Shown: positions 36,986 to 47,144, numbered from the stretch's first letter. The stretch: 64,000 nucleotides of DNA from Pycnococcus provasolii (GCA_049487715.1 CP150585.1:248001-312000), one strand, 5' to 3'. Numbers and translations: made by a program. Notes: generated by a model from the letters alone, not told the origin.

Positions 36986-38887
36986 ATGAGCAGTCGTAAC
37001 GATCGTGGTGGTGGTGGGGGTGGTGGTGGTGGTGGTGGTGGCAGGGCTTCAGAGCATCATCAGCAGCAGCGTGAGCGTGATGTTCATTCTCGTGATTTCC
37101 AGCGGGAGGCGTCGTTAGGTGCTGTCAGTGGTGGTAATGGTAATGGTGGTAATGGTGGTGGCAACAACTCCGCGTGGGTGTCTCGTCCGAATACGCCAGG
37201 TGTTTCGTCTGGCTCTGGGATTACGGCGGTGCCAGGTACTACATCTGGGTATCTGCAGGGACAGGGTGCTTCAGGAGGGGTGCCTCAGGGTGCCTCGTCA
37301 GGAGGTGCGCCAACTTCATCCGCACATACAAGAGATCAGCACAGAGAAGGGACACCGTCGGCTCATACGGGTACGGGTACGGCGTTTCTGGTGCGTGCCG
37401 GCGAGTCCGTCTCAAGCACAATCGATCTCCGGCAGAACAAAGTGCTCGCAGAAAGGTACAGGTGTCTCGCACGTATTGGCACGGGGCAGTTTGCCGAAGT
37501 CTGGCGCGTGTGCGACATCGAAATGTCCAGCCAGGACAACCAAATAGAACGCGCACTCAAGGTGGCGCAGTGCGGCACCAACGGGAAAAGTCACTCAAAG
37601 CACTCCTCAGACGCAGCCTCGTCCGTGATCCGTGAGGCGGACATACTGAACGAACTCAAGGCACGCCAGCGCGAATGTCCCAACGTGTGCCACATCGTCG
37701 ACTCGGGGAAAACGTCGTGTGGGAAATATGCATATCTGGCCATGCCACTATTAGGTGAAAACCTCTACACGCGTCGCGCAAATACCCAAGGAGGCATGCT
37801 ACCCGCACAGACGGTGTACCGCTACGGCGTGCAGATGGTCAGAGCGCTGCAGTCGGTGCACCAGGCTGGCTACATCCACAGGGACGTCAAGCCTGCCAAC
37901 TTCTGCGTCGACAACAACGGGAGACTGCTCATCATCGACTTTGGACTCGCGAAGAAGTGGTGCGACGAACACAGCAACCCACTGCCGCCGCGACAGGATG
38001 CCCAGTTTCGAGGGTCGTCGACGTACGCGAGCATCAACGTCATGAACGACGTCGACCAGTGCCGGAACGACGACCTGTGGAGCGTGCTGTACATCCTCGT
38101 CGAGTGCCTGACGGGCGAGCTGCCGTGGAGATTCACCACAGGACAGGGAAAAGGAACGGTGGTTCGAAAAGAAAAGGATGAGAACATTGCGCTCAAAGTA
38201 GAGTGTCTACGCGCGCCGTGGAAGCTCATGTGCAGGCCAGGCAGGGAGGCGACGGCACGCCCCCTTCCCGGTGCGCTGATTCAGTTCATCGACATCCTCA
38301 AGCCGTGCGAGTTTATGGAGAAACCTGACTACGACAACATTGTACGAGTGCTCGAGGAGGCTATCAAAAATGACGATCGCGCATCCAGGGATGCGAAAGC
38401 CGCGGATGCGGCGAGGGCGGCGATGGCGTCGCCAGCAGCTCCGCCATCATCTTCCGCTCGACCGTCATCAGGATCGGCGTATCACACACCGCATCAACCG
38501 TCGTCCGCAGCACCATTGCACCATCAAAGCCACGACCGGCAGCAGCGCTCGCACACACCACATCCCCCAACCTCAGATCGGCCGCAGTCATATCAGCCGT
38601 CGACGGACGCCATGTACGCGCGCTACGCACCTGGCTCTGGCTCTCATCCAGTGGCTCGCACGACGGATGAGGGTCTGCGACATGCGGTGGCTGAGAACTT
38701 TTTGCTGGCGAGCGCGGATATGGGCGCGAGCGAATTCTCGCGATGCTTCATGCAAGCTCTGGAAATCCAAGTGCAGAAAGCATCGCGCCTTCCGTCCGAC
38801 CGCAAGCGGCAGGTGGCGAGGTTTTTCGAAGACATTGCCGACTACGCTGATCAGGCGAAGAGGAGATGTATGAATGATCGAAGATGA
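36986..38887 (+). CDS. Casein kinase 1 / TTBK-family protein kinase
   Basis: A Ser/Thr kinase of 633 residues, ATG at 36986. Residues 1-~150 are low-complexity (Gly, Ser, Gln), with GGT-type microsatellites. The kinase domain (~155-450) has Gly loop RIGTGQFAEVWRV, catalytic Lys in RALKVAQ, catalytic loop YIHRDVKPANFCVD, DFGLAKKW, and the CK1-group replacement of APE by FRGSSTYASINVM followed by RNDDLWSVLYILVECLTGELPW. The last pattern places it in CK1 and closer to the TTBK/worm-CK1 branch than to CK1-alpha/delta. All catalytic residues are present. The ~180-residue C-terminal tail is Ser/Pro/His-rich, then helical (HAVAENFLLASADMG), and may be regulatory. Substrates unknown. Confidence 0.88.
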   Translation: MSSRNDRGGGGGGGGGGGGRASEHHQQQRERDVHSRDFQREASLGAVSGGNGNGGNGGGNNSAWVSRPNTPGVSSGSGITAVPGTTSGYLQGQGASGGVPQGASSGGAPTSSAHTRDQHREGTPSAHTGTGTAFLVRAGESVSSTIDLRQNKVLAERYRCLARIGTGQFAEVWRVCDIEMSSQDNQIERALKVAQCGTNGKSHSKHSSDAASSVIREADILNELKARQRECPNVCHIVDSGKTSCGKYAYLAMPLLGENLYTRRANTQGGMLPAQTVYRYGVQMVRALQSVHQAGYIHRDVKPANFCVDNNGRLLIIDFGLAKKWCDEHSNPLPPRQDAQFRGSSTYASINVMNDVDQCRNDDLWSVLYILVECLTGELPWRFTTGQGKGTVVRKEKDENIALKVECLRAPWKLMCRPGREATARPLPGALIQFIDILKPCEFMEKPDYDNIVRVLEEAIKNDDRASRDAKAADAARAAMASPAAPPSSSARPSSGSAYHTPHQPSSAAPLHHQSHDRQQRSHTPHPPTSDRPQSYQPSTDAMYARYAPGSGSHPVARTTDEGLRHAVAENFLLASADMGASEFSRCFMQALEIQVQKASRLPSDRKRQVARFFEDIADYADQAKRRCMNDRR

Positions 38888-39088
38888 CTGGAGTAATTGC
38901 CAATCAGAATGGCTCCTGATATTACCTAGATTGCGCCCTGCTAGAATCTGCGAAACATCACCAGCGCCGCCATGTACATACACATGTGCGCTGCTGAATC
39001 GCGCCGTTGAAATTGGCTGAGTGGTGAATGCGAAACGGTTGCTGAACGAGACGATCTTTGGTTTGTAACAGTACAACAAAATATTCCT

Positions 39089-40257
39089 TCACAAGTCGCC
39101 CCACGCGATGGCGCTCTCGCCATGTTTCGCCAACAGCGCGTTCGCCTGCGAGAAGTGCTTGCATCCGAAGAAGCCGCGATGCGCGCTCAGTCCACTCGGA
39201 TGCGGCGCCTTTAGTACGTACAGCGTGCGTTTCACCTGTCCGTCGCTGCGTGCGGCGGTAACGAGCCGTTCCTTTTCTTGCGCGCATCTGCCCCAGAGGA
39301 GGAACACCACCGCGTTGGTCATCAGCTTCGACGACTCGTCGTCGTCGTCGTCCACCTTTGCGCGCTTCGCTGACGGTTCGTCGTCGTCGTCGTCGTCGTC
39401 GTCGTTTCTGTTCTCCTCCGGCTGATATGTGCACACGCGTCGAATGCACGCGTCTGTGAATATTTCCCATCCACGTTTCTGGTGGCTGTTCGCCTCACTC
39501 GCTCGCACGCTTAGCACGGTGTTAAGCAGGAGCACGCCTTGCGCGGCCCACCGTTCGAGGTTTCCGTGCGTGGGTCTTTTCGCGCCTAGGTCGCTTTCCA
39601 TTTCCTTGTACATGTTCAGCAGCGATGGCGGTATGGCGACGCCGTTCGGCACGCTGAAGCAGAGTCCCATCGCCTGCTTAGGTCCGTGGTACGGGTCCTG
39701 TCCTAGTATGACCGCCTTGACGGCTGACAGCGGCGTGGCGTTGAGTGCTCTGAAAGTGTCGCAAGGCTGCGGATAGATTGTTTTCTTGGCTTTTGTTTCC
39801 TGCGCGAGCATATCTTGCAGCGTCTTTTGGAAGTACGGCTTCGTGACTTCGTTCGCGAGCGCGTCTCGCCACGACGGTTCCATGATGAGTTCCGCGAGCG
39901 GCGGGTAGAAGGCGTACTGCGGATGCGGAGACATCAGAGACGCTGCTTTCTCGTGATCACACATTTTCACCACAGACGCGTGTCTCTGCCTTGCGAGAGC
40001 AACGAGCTTGTTCACTTCACTGCCGCAGGAAGAATGCGCCTGAGCCTGCGCCCTGAGCCATGGGGGATATTTCATTGATGCAGTCAAGGACATCAGAAGA
40101 AACACCCACTATGGACCACATTTGACTCCTTCTTCGATGCCGATGCCGATGCCTTCGACGAGGACGACTTCACAGACTTCTTCACAGACTTCTTGCTGGC
40201 TTCCATGAGACGAGAGAACGCGTTCGGGACCTTATTGGTTGTGGGGGACGACGCCAT
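39089..40257 (-). CDS. UNG: Uracil-DNA glycosylase, probably two exons
   Basis: Removes uracil from DNA to start base-excision repair (family 1 UDG). The main frame (39089-40093) has the water-activating motif VILGQDPYHGPKQAMGLCFS, the GVLLLNTVLSVR block, and the DNA-intercalation loop APHPSGLSAHRGFFG with catalytic His; all key residues are intact. An acidic insert (Asp run from a GTC/GAC microsatellite near 39380) interrupts a surface loop. The main frame begins awkwardly at a Met inside MSLTASMKYPPW. Directly upstream a short frame from an ATG at 40257 reads VPNAFSRLMEASKK, an N-terminal motif of a kind seen in DNA-repair proteins, and stops at TGA overlapping the next ATG. Removing 40053-40105 (GT...CTTGAC...CAG, 53 bases) joins them in frame; I therefore give the span with that intron inferred. 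Confidence 0.85.
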
Positions 40258-40633
40258 AGAGCCCGAGGGAAAGATGGATCGACGGGAAGAAGTAATTAGC
40301 ACGCGGGAAAACAACGTCTCGTTATAGTTATGGGGGCAGGGTTTAATAGGCAAGGACGGATCCCCTGGACTAGGAGGAGGTTATTTATTGACCAAACGGA
40401 AATCTCCCTTCCCTTCCATTCATGATAGACTATCACACAGGGACGGATCCCCCCCATGCGAGGAATTCATTCTCTCTGCTGTGTCAGTGTGTCGTCCCCT
40501 TGAGCCCTTTTTCCTCTCCGGGCCCCGGGGATTTCACCCTCCCATCTCCCTCCGAGGCTCCGAGGCTCCGAGAATCCGCAGATCAGAGCTTCCGTCTCGG
40601 GAAGAAAATACATGTCACAAGTTTTATGTTTGC
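40258..40633. promoter_or_regulatory. Divergent spacer between UNG and the 2OG oxygenase
   Basis: 376 bases between divergent genes. Contains acggatccccc twice (near 40357 and 40443) and a CCGAGGCT repeat (40552-40570). No reading frame of interest; presumably holds both promoters. Confidence 0.35.
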
Positions 40634-41691
40634 ATGTGACCAGTGGATGTGTCTGCTCTGCGCTCCATCAGAGCCTCTGATGATGATGCGTCTCATGATG
40701 ATGACGACCAGCGTCTCAAAGCCGCCTTAGCACTTGACGCATCATTAACAGACAACGGGGATTCCTGTACCTTAAGGGCCAAAAGATAAGCACGCAGTTG
40801 CTTCGTGACGCGCGTGACGCCGTGCGCACATTTCTGTCTCAGCCCGACGACGCCAAAGCGCCGTTCGCGCTTGGCGCCAACGGTAATAATAGGTTCCGCG
40901 GATGGCAGCGCCTCGGTGAGAATGTCACGCGGTACGGCGGAGACGGCGATCCGGACGACCCGAACGCCGCCTTCGCAAGGGACCAGCACGAGGGCATCGA
41001 CTTGTACGAAGAGCTCCCGGACGCGTGCCTGCCTGCCGACTCGTGGGCGCGAGGCGTGAACCCATGGCCGTCGTCCGCATTCGAGCACACCATGCGCGAG
41101 TACGTGCACGAGATGATGCGTCTCGGCCGCGACGTGCTCCACGGCATGGCGGAAGGCATGCGTGTGTCGAAGGAGAGCTTCGACGCGGCATTCCACCGGC
41201 CATTCTGGAGCTTACGCGGCATACGCTACCCGCCGCTGCCGCTAGACAGCGCGGCGGCTGCAGCAAGGAGCGGCGCCATCGATCGGTCCGTGCCGCTTTC
41301 GTGCGGCGAACACTGCGATTACGGAGTGCTGACGTTCGTCAATCAGGACGAGGGAATGAGCGCGTTACAGGCACAAGCGCGCAATGGCGCGTGGCTCGAC
41401 GCGCCGCCTATGGTGGACGACGCGACAGGCGAGGAGATGCTCGTGATGAACGTGGGCGACATGCTGACGCGGTGGACCAACGGCCGATACGCGGCGACGC
41501 CGCACCGCGTCCTCCATAGTCAGAGCGCGTCTCCGCGCGTGTCGCTTCCTTTCTTCTTCGAGCCGTCCTTCGACGCAGAGGTGGCGCCTCTACCGGAGCT
41601 ACTTGCACGCACGGGCGATCCCGCGGCATTTGCGGCAGTCACGTACGGAGAGCACTTGACGAAAAAGGTGCTATCGAACTTCAAGAGCTAA
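40634..41691 (+). CDS. 2-oxoglutarate/Fe(II) dioxygenase (IPNS/GA-oxidase type), frame broken near its 5' end
   Basis: The intact 3' frame (from ~40759) encodes GFLYLKGQKISTQLLRDARD, the typical N-terminal block of plant-type 2OG oxygenases. The double-stranded beta-helix core follows, with iron ligands His and Asp in GEHCDYGVLTF, His in TPHRVLHS, and the 2OG-binding Arg in SPRVSLPFFFEPS. All are present. The natural N-terminus lies in another frame: PVDVSALRSIRA...LKAALALDASLTDNG (40640-40759). The two join if the GGGG at 40757-40760 had one more base, giving DNGGFLYLKG. In that upstream frame the codon after the only ATG (40634) is TGA. So the gene has two lesions in ~130 bases: a recent pseudogene, consensus errors, or an unrecognised exon structure. 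Substrate unknown. Expected length ~350 residues. Confidence 0.65.
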
Positions 41692-41705
41692 ACTTGCTGT
41701 CGACT

Positions 41706-41710
41706 TGTAA
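41706..41710 (+). terminator. Candidate TGTAA poly(A) signal of the 2OG oxygenase gene
   Basis: TGTAA occurs 15 bases after the stop, in the 137-bp spacer between converging genes. On the other strand, TGTAAT at about 41750 could serve the large CNB-pseudokinase gene. Confidence 0.4.
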
Positions 41711-41828
41711 ATAAGTATATCTATAAAGTAGTCTATAAAAGATTCAATTACAGTACGTGTCGTCCGGAGAGATCTGTCAAAAGAGATAGATCTCCTCCAT
41801 CCATCCATTTCATTCATGACTTCTCCAC

Positions 41829-44800
41829 TCACCACAAGTCCTGGAAAAAGCTGTCAAAGTCCGAACCGTCGTCCTCGTACGTCACCTCGTGCGACTCGCC
41901 CGCACCGCCATCATCCACAGCAGCAGGGGCGGCGGCGGGAACGCCAAAAGCAACGCCAGAGACACCGGAGAGATTCATCTCAAACGATCGACGCTCAATC
42001 TTCAGCATCTCAGAAATCGTAAACTGCGATGCGAGCCATGCGTCCACCCGCAGATCCGAAAATCTGGGGCGACTCGCAGCCTGCTTCGCAAGCAGGTGCG
42101 CCAGAAATGCGCGAGCGGTATCACCAGGAATCTCCTTGGACTTGTACTCCACCTCCTTCGACAGGATGCCAATGTACGTCTCCGAGCCAAACGTCGCGCT
42201 CGGCGCAAACGGCGTCGTGTTCGTCATGAGCTCGTGGCAAAGCACGCCAAACGACCAAACGTCAGTCTTGTGAGCGTGGCCAGACAAAGATACCATCTCA
42301 GGGGACATGTACTCGCACAGGCCGCACAACGTGTACGCCACCTCTCCATCCGCAAGCAGCTTGCATCCACCTAGAAGAAAGTCGAGCTGAATCTTGATGT
42401 ACCCACGCTCGTCGACGAGAATGCAGGATGGGCGCAGCGTGCGGTACACGACGCCCGACTCATGCAGGTAGTGCATTGCGCCAGCCACCTGAAGAGCGAA
42501 GAATGCTGACGTGCGCTCGTCAAACGGCCCGTGAGAATCAAGAAGTACTCGCATGTCCCCACCAGGCACGTGCTCCATGTATATTTGAATGCCGAGCTCA
42601 CTGAACGACGTGTGCACGATGGAAACGAACGATGCGTGGTCAATCTGCATCCGAGCGAGCTCGACGGCAGCCCTGACAACCGCAAGCTTACCATCGGCAT
42701 AAATCTGACGCTTCGACAGCGTCATCCGCACGAGGGCGGTCAGTGTCGTCTTGTCGTGCAGGATCCAAAGCTGGCCAAACGTTCCACTTTCCACACTTCC
42801 ACCGCCAACAAGATTCTCGCTAAGGGTGCCACTGTCAGATAGAGCGCGAATGTGCGCCGAGTTCTCACGCCTCTGCCAAGCAGCCACTAGCTGCGGACGC
42901 AGCGCGCCGCAGTACAGCTCAACCCTGCGCCTTGACAGGGACACCACCGTGCACGGTGTCACAGCCTTCGCGAGCACGCGTCGGCTGCTTGTGGCATACG
43001 CGTCGTCGATCAGCGCATCCTCGCCAAAATACGACGAAGGCTCGAGCGTGCAGTCAATTCCACCACCCTGCTCTCGCACGGAGACGGTGCCATTGATCAC
43101 AACGTGCATGCACGCGGTTGCGTCGTCTTCGCCTGCGCGACTGCCAATCACCTCGCCCACATCGTGCATCGTGATCCACCCCTCCTCGACGAAAAGCGAC
43201 TGCACGAGGAGATCAAGGCCAATCCAGGGGAAAGAAAACACGTGAACTCCAGGGAAGTCGCGGAACGTCGCCGCCTTCAAAACTGACTCGATGTTCTTGC
43301 GTTCCACAATTTCGTGCACAGGCTGCCCGAGAATGGGTTGGAAGTCATCTCTGCTTAAATGAAGCAGGCGCACGACGCGCGCGACATTTTCACTACCACG
43401 CGCTGATGCGACGAGCGTGGATTTCAGGCGCCTTTTGTGCGTGAGCAATTCCTCGCCAAAGTGCGTGATGGAGCCAAGCCGCTTCACCTCGACACCGTGC
43501 CTCTGAAACGAGATGGTGCCGTCAAGAACCACCGTGAGATTGCTCCATGACTTCCCAGCTTGCGCAATCACCGCGCCTTCGCCGTAAGTCTCCTCACGGA
43601 AGCAGCTTGCCAGACGCTCCAGCAGCCGCGGGTCCAACCCGCGCACGATCGGAACACGATGCAGCACACCCAACTTGAAAGAGTGGAGTAGACGTTCGTC
43701 AAGGTCCAAGCCGAGGTGGCGCCGAAGGCTGTCGAAGGGGAGGTACACGACTACTGTCTGCGGAATGTCGTGCGCGGCATAGAATCGTTCTGACGTTGGC
43801 TTGCTCGAGATGCCCGATAGCTCGTTGAACACGTCACCGTGCGTCGTGCTCTTGCGACCCATCTTGCCCGACTGGATCAGCACACCGCCAGCCTTAAGCA
43901 GCCAGATGCCCTTGTCGAGAACGATTTCTGACGCCGAATGGTACGCCTTGAGCGATGCGTCCGACGCGATTGCGCGAAGCACACTATGGTCCACGCCGCG
44001 GAAGAGGCGGATCTCGCGCATGAGTCTGTAGATCTCGATGCCTCCGCGCGTCTCGTGTGCGGCTTGGAATAGAGCGCTGACGTCTAGAGCCCAAATGGCG
44101 GCGTGCGATGCCACGCGCACCGTAACCGTGGAAGCGAGCGTCTGCAGAATGGCGAGCTCGCCAAAGATCACGCCGAGGTCTGGGAGCTTCCCAATCACCT
44201 CGCCGTCTACGAGAACATCGCACGTTCCACTCTGGAGAATGTAGAGATTGTGAACGCACTCCGCCTGGCATATGATGTCCCAGCCAGCGCATGCCACGAT
44301 GCCCTTCATCTGATCAGCGCATCGGCTAAGCGTGTTCAACGGGAGCTGCTGCAATCCGAAGAAGCGTGAGAGCGTTTCGATGAGCCACGCACGCGTCTTT
44401 TCTGACTTCGGCGCTGGGCTCGTGGCCACAAGGTCGTCCGAATCGAGCGTTCGATAAATCAGAGGAACTGGTTGCGATGGCTTCTTTGTGGCTATCACAT
44501 GCGACTGACCCGCGACATGCGACTCCGGCAACGATGACGATGGCGGTGTGGATGATGGTGGCGGTGGGGGTGATGGTGCGGGTGCGGGTGGAGGTGCCGT
44601 TGGTGGGGCTGGTGTCGGCACCTTTGGTGCCGGCGGTGCTTTCGCGGCCATTGTACTAACGCGAGGTCTGGTCAAGCCACACAATGCGGCAATTCCCACG
44701 CGCCACATTCGCGCGTCGTGCAAATCTTCGAAGAAGAAGACAATCTCGCTTTGGCTCTTGTCATCCACCTCAACAACGATGCTATGCTCGAGTACAGCCT

Positions 44801-47084
44801 TCCGACTTCTCCAGGGTGTTTCCACTAGCCATGGATTCGATTCCAGTTCTTTCTTGCCAAGCCACGGCGGGAATTGGTCGAGTATGCGTCGCACGCGGCA
44901 GCCTGAGAGCGATCGCAGTGCCGCCCAACGTGCGCCATGATGCCACATGATATGCCCCTTTCGCTTCATCTTGAGTCGAACCTTTGTGGGGTAAGAGGTG
45001 GGACTCTTACGTGAAAACTTTAGGCATGCACCGCCTTTTAGCACGGCTTGCCTGGCGGCTTTCGCATCAATCTTCTCCTCTGGTGGCACCTCCTCCTCCC
45101 CATCGTCGGCAGTGTTGTCGCCAACCTCCCCTCCCTGCGGCACGCTCTCATGCTCATGGCTGGTGATGGTCGCCGCGATGGTCACTGACTCCTCAACGCC
45201 GGGCTCGGAATCGGAAGTCAGCGGCGCATCAGGCAACGTAGCTGCGAACTCTATGTCGCCGCTCGTGGTGTGGAAGAGAACTCCATTCGCCGACGACGTG
45301 GACCTTCGGCGTTTGGCGTTTATCATTTGTTCCGAAAGTTGCTCAGTTGCCACGCTGGTGCTGCTGCTACTCGCGGTCGCCACGCTGCCAGGAGTCTCGT
45401 GAAACTCGCCGTACTCCTCCGTGATGAAGTCGAAGCTCCTCCAGCCCGTTTCGGTACATAGAATCACATTTCCCTTCACGAGTTCCATGCAGCACTCGTC
45501 GGTGGTGAGCAGTTGGTCGATCGATGCGACGTCAGGTTCGACGGTGTTCGTGGAGGCATCGGCGAATGAAGTGGCGTCCGACGTGACGGAACGCGGCGTA
45601 TCTGGAGCAGTCACCACTTCGTCTTCGTCTTCGTCGTCGTAGTTGTCGATGCTGTCGACGTCGTCGTTGTGCTTTTCGAGCGTCTCGATGTTGAGTTTCC
45701 TGATTTTATCGTCAAGCTTCGTGATTTTAGCGTCAAAGTTAGAGAACTGCGCCTTGAGATTCTCCGGCGTACTTCCAAGCGGCCAGCCATTGCTCTCGGC
45801 GACAATCGCGTCAACTCCTTTGGCTGCCAGGAAGTCGATTTCGCTGTGCACCTTTCTCTGCGCCACGGCAATCGTCGCATCTTCGAATTCGGGAATCGTC
45901 GTCGTGACGGTCGTCGGCTTGGATGCGGATGCGGATGCGGATGCGGGTCTTTTCTTTCTGTGAGATTTTGCAGATTTTTTTCGTGAAGATACGCCCTTTT
46001 CGTCGTCGTCAGGTGTTTCTCTGCGCGCTCCCAACGAGCGCATCAGCTGCTCGATGATTGCGTCGCGATTCATGTTGTGACTTGTGGGAGCTGCGGGTAG
46101 TGGTAGTGGTTGTGGTGGTGGTGACGCTGCTGGTGGCGAAGTCGTACGCGTTGGAGTGGTGACTGTGCTTGTATTGGTGGTGATGGTGGTGGTGTCGAGC
46201 AGATGTCCAACGAGCTTAATGGCTTTTCGCATAGCAGGCGACAGCGGCTCAGACGGTGGTGGTGGTGATGAAGGTTGTGGTGGTGGTGAGGAGGAGGGTG
46301 GTGGCGACGGCTGTGGCAGCGTGGGGAGTGGTGCAGGTGCTGCGGTGAGCTCTGGCGAGAGCAGGTGGCCCACAAGACGAATGGCATCTTTCATGGCTGG
46401 CGACTTCTCCTCAAAGTCTGCTGGTGGTGGTGGTGGTGGAGGTGTTGGTGGAGGTGACTGTGACTGTGGCTGTGGTGGAGACATTGTTGTGGGCGACGAC
46501 TGCGTGTGAAGTGCCCGTTTCGATTTTTTGTTCGTTTCGTGGTGTCCGTCAAGCAGCCGTCCCACGAGTCTGATGGCGTCTTTCATCGCAGGCGACATGA
46601 CGAGAGTATTACCACCAGAGGACGAGGAGTCTTGCATAAGGTTATCATCGACGTCGTTGGAACCACCACGACGACGAGCACCACCACGAGCACGGTGAAG
46701 AAATTCGCGTAACTTCCTTTTTAAGGTGGGTCTCCACAAGACGGATGACTTTTCATCGCAGAGTATATTCATGAGAACGAACTCCGCAGGTGTCATCAAG
46801 TCCTCAGATTGCGGATGCGAAATGGATGAAACCACCTCATTATGGTGTTCCAAAAAGCCAGACAACGACGACGCGAGAAGTTCATCATTCGAATTCCCTG
46901 AGGAGCCATGAGCAGCCACCACACAATCACTCAGCCAAGACCCTCCTCCACTCAAGGAGGAGAAACCACTCAAGTCTGTCTTAGAAGACCTCTTCGATGA
47001 AAATGAATAACTGGAATGGCGAGACCTGTACGATGACGCCGCCGAACGCGACGACCGAGTTGACGAGTAGCTGTACTCGGACAT
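41829..47084 (-). CDS. PKG-like protein: PH-like domain, four cyclic-nucleotide-binding domains and a C-terminal pseudokinase
   Basis: 1751 residues from the ATG at 47084, one frame. N-terminal ~600: Ser-rich, three copies of a SPAMKDAIRLVGRLL motif (~160, 230, 282), Pro/Gln runs. Residues ~675-800 look like a PH domain (GGACLKFSRKS ... VFFFEDLHDARMWRVGI). Four CNB domains follow (~905-1395). Domains 1, 3 and 4 keep FGE in the phosphate-binding cassette (FGELAIL, FGEELL, FGEDAL), domain 2 does not, and domain 1 lacks the ligand Arg. The last ~260 residues align with PKG kinase: YMEHVPGGDMRVLL, YTLCGLCEYMSPE and DVWSFGVLCHELM are clear. But the VAIK Lys is lost (TALVRM), YRDLKPEN is YRTLRPSC, and DFG is DFL. 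It should therefore be catalytically dead. The domain order resembles the four-CNB PKGs of alveolates and green algae. Likely a cyclic-nucleotide-responsive scaffold; partners unknown. Confidence 0.85.
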   Translation of the reverse strand: MSEYSYSSTRSSRSAASSYRSRHSSYSFSSKRSSKTDLSGFSSLSGGGSWLSDCVVAAHGSSGNSNDELLASSLSGFLEHHNEVVSSISHPQSEDLMTPAEFVLMNILCDEKSSVLWRPTLKRKLREFLHRARGGARRRGGSNDVDDNLMQDSSSSGGNTLVMSPAMKDAIRLVGRLLDGHHETNKKSKRALHTQSSPTTMSPPQPQSQSPPPTPPPPPPPADFEEKSPAMKDAIRLVGHLLSPELTAAPAPLPTLPQPSPPPSSSPPPQPSSPPPPSEPLSPAMRKAIKLVGHLLDTTTITTNTSTVTTPTRTTSPPAASPPPQPLPLPAAPTSHNMNRDAIIEQLMRSLGARRETPDDDEKGVSSRKKSAKSHRKKRPASASASASKPTTVTTTIPEFEDATIAVAQRKVHSEIDFLAAKGVDAIVAESNGWPLGSTPENLKAQFSNFDAKITKLDDKIRKLNIETLEKHNDDVDSIDNYDDEDEDEVVTAPDTPRSVTSDATSFADASTNTVEPDVASIDQLLTTDECCMELVKGNVILCTETGWRSFDFITEEYGEFHETPGSVATASSSSTSVATEQLSEQMINAKRRRSTSSANGVLFHTTSGDIEFAATLPDAPLTSDSEPGVEESVTIAATITSHEHESVPQGGEVGDNTADDGEEEVPPEEKIDAKAARQAVLKGGACLKFSRKSPTSYPTKVRLKMKRKGHIMWHHGARWAALRSLSGCRVRRILDQFPPWLGKKELESNPWLVETPWRSRKAVLEHSIVVEVDDKSQSEIVFFFEDLHDARMWRVGIAALCGLTRPRVSTMAAKAPPAPKVPTPAPPTAPPPAPAPSPPPPPSSTPPSSSLPESHVAGQSHVIATKKPSQPVPLIYRTLDSDDLVATSPAPKSEKTRAWLIETLSRFFGLQQLPLNTLSRCADQMKGIVACAGWDIICQAECVHNLYILQSGTCDVLVDGEVIGKLPDLGVIFGELAILQTLASTVTVRVASHAAIWALDVSALFQAAHETRGGIEIYRLMREIRLFRGVDHSVLRAIASDASLKAYHSASEIVLDKGIWLLKAGGVLIQSGKMGRKSTTHGDVFNELSGISSKPTSERFYAAHDIPQTVVVYLPFDSLRRHLGLDLDERLLHSFKLGVLHRVPIVRGLDPRLLERLASCFREETYGEGAVIAQAGKSWSNLTVVLDGTISFQRHGVEVKRLGSITHFGEELLTHKRRLKSTLVASARGSENVARVVRLLHLSRDDFQPILGQPVHEIVERKNIESVLKAATFRDFPGVHVFSFPWIGLDLLVQSLFVEEGWITMHDVGEVIGSRAGEDDATACMHVVINGTVSVREQGGGIDCTLEPSSYFGEDALIDDAYATSSRRVLAKAVTPCTVVSLSRRRVELYCGALRPQLVAAWQRRENSAHIRALSDSGTLSENLVGGGSVESGTFGQLWILHDKTTLTALVRMTLSKRQIYADGKLAVVRAAVELARMQIDHASFVSIVHTSFSELGIQIYMEHVPGGDMRVLLDSHGPFDERTSAFFALQVAGAMHYLHESGVVYRTLRPSCILVDERGYIKIQLDFLLGGCKLLADGEVAYTLCGLCEYMSPEMVSLSGHAHKTDVWSFGVLCHELMTNTTPFAPSATFGSETYIGILSKEVEYKSKEIPGDTARAFLAHLLAKQAASRPRFSDLRVDAWLASQFTISEMLKIERRSFEMNLSGVSGVAFGVPAAAPAAVDDGGAGESHEVTYEDDGSDFDSFFQDLW

Positions 47085-47144
47085 GACAGACAGCTCTCAG
47101 AGAAGTCAAGAAGAAAATGGATCCCAAACAACGCTCCGTTTCGG

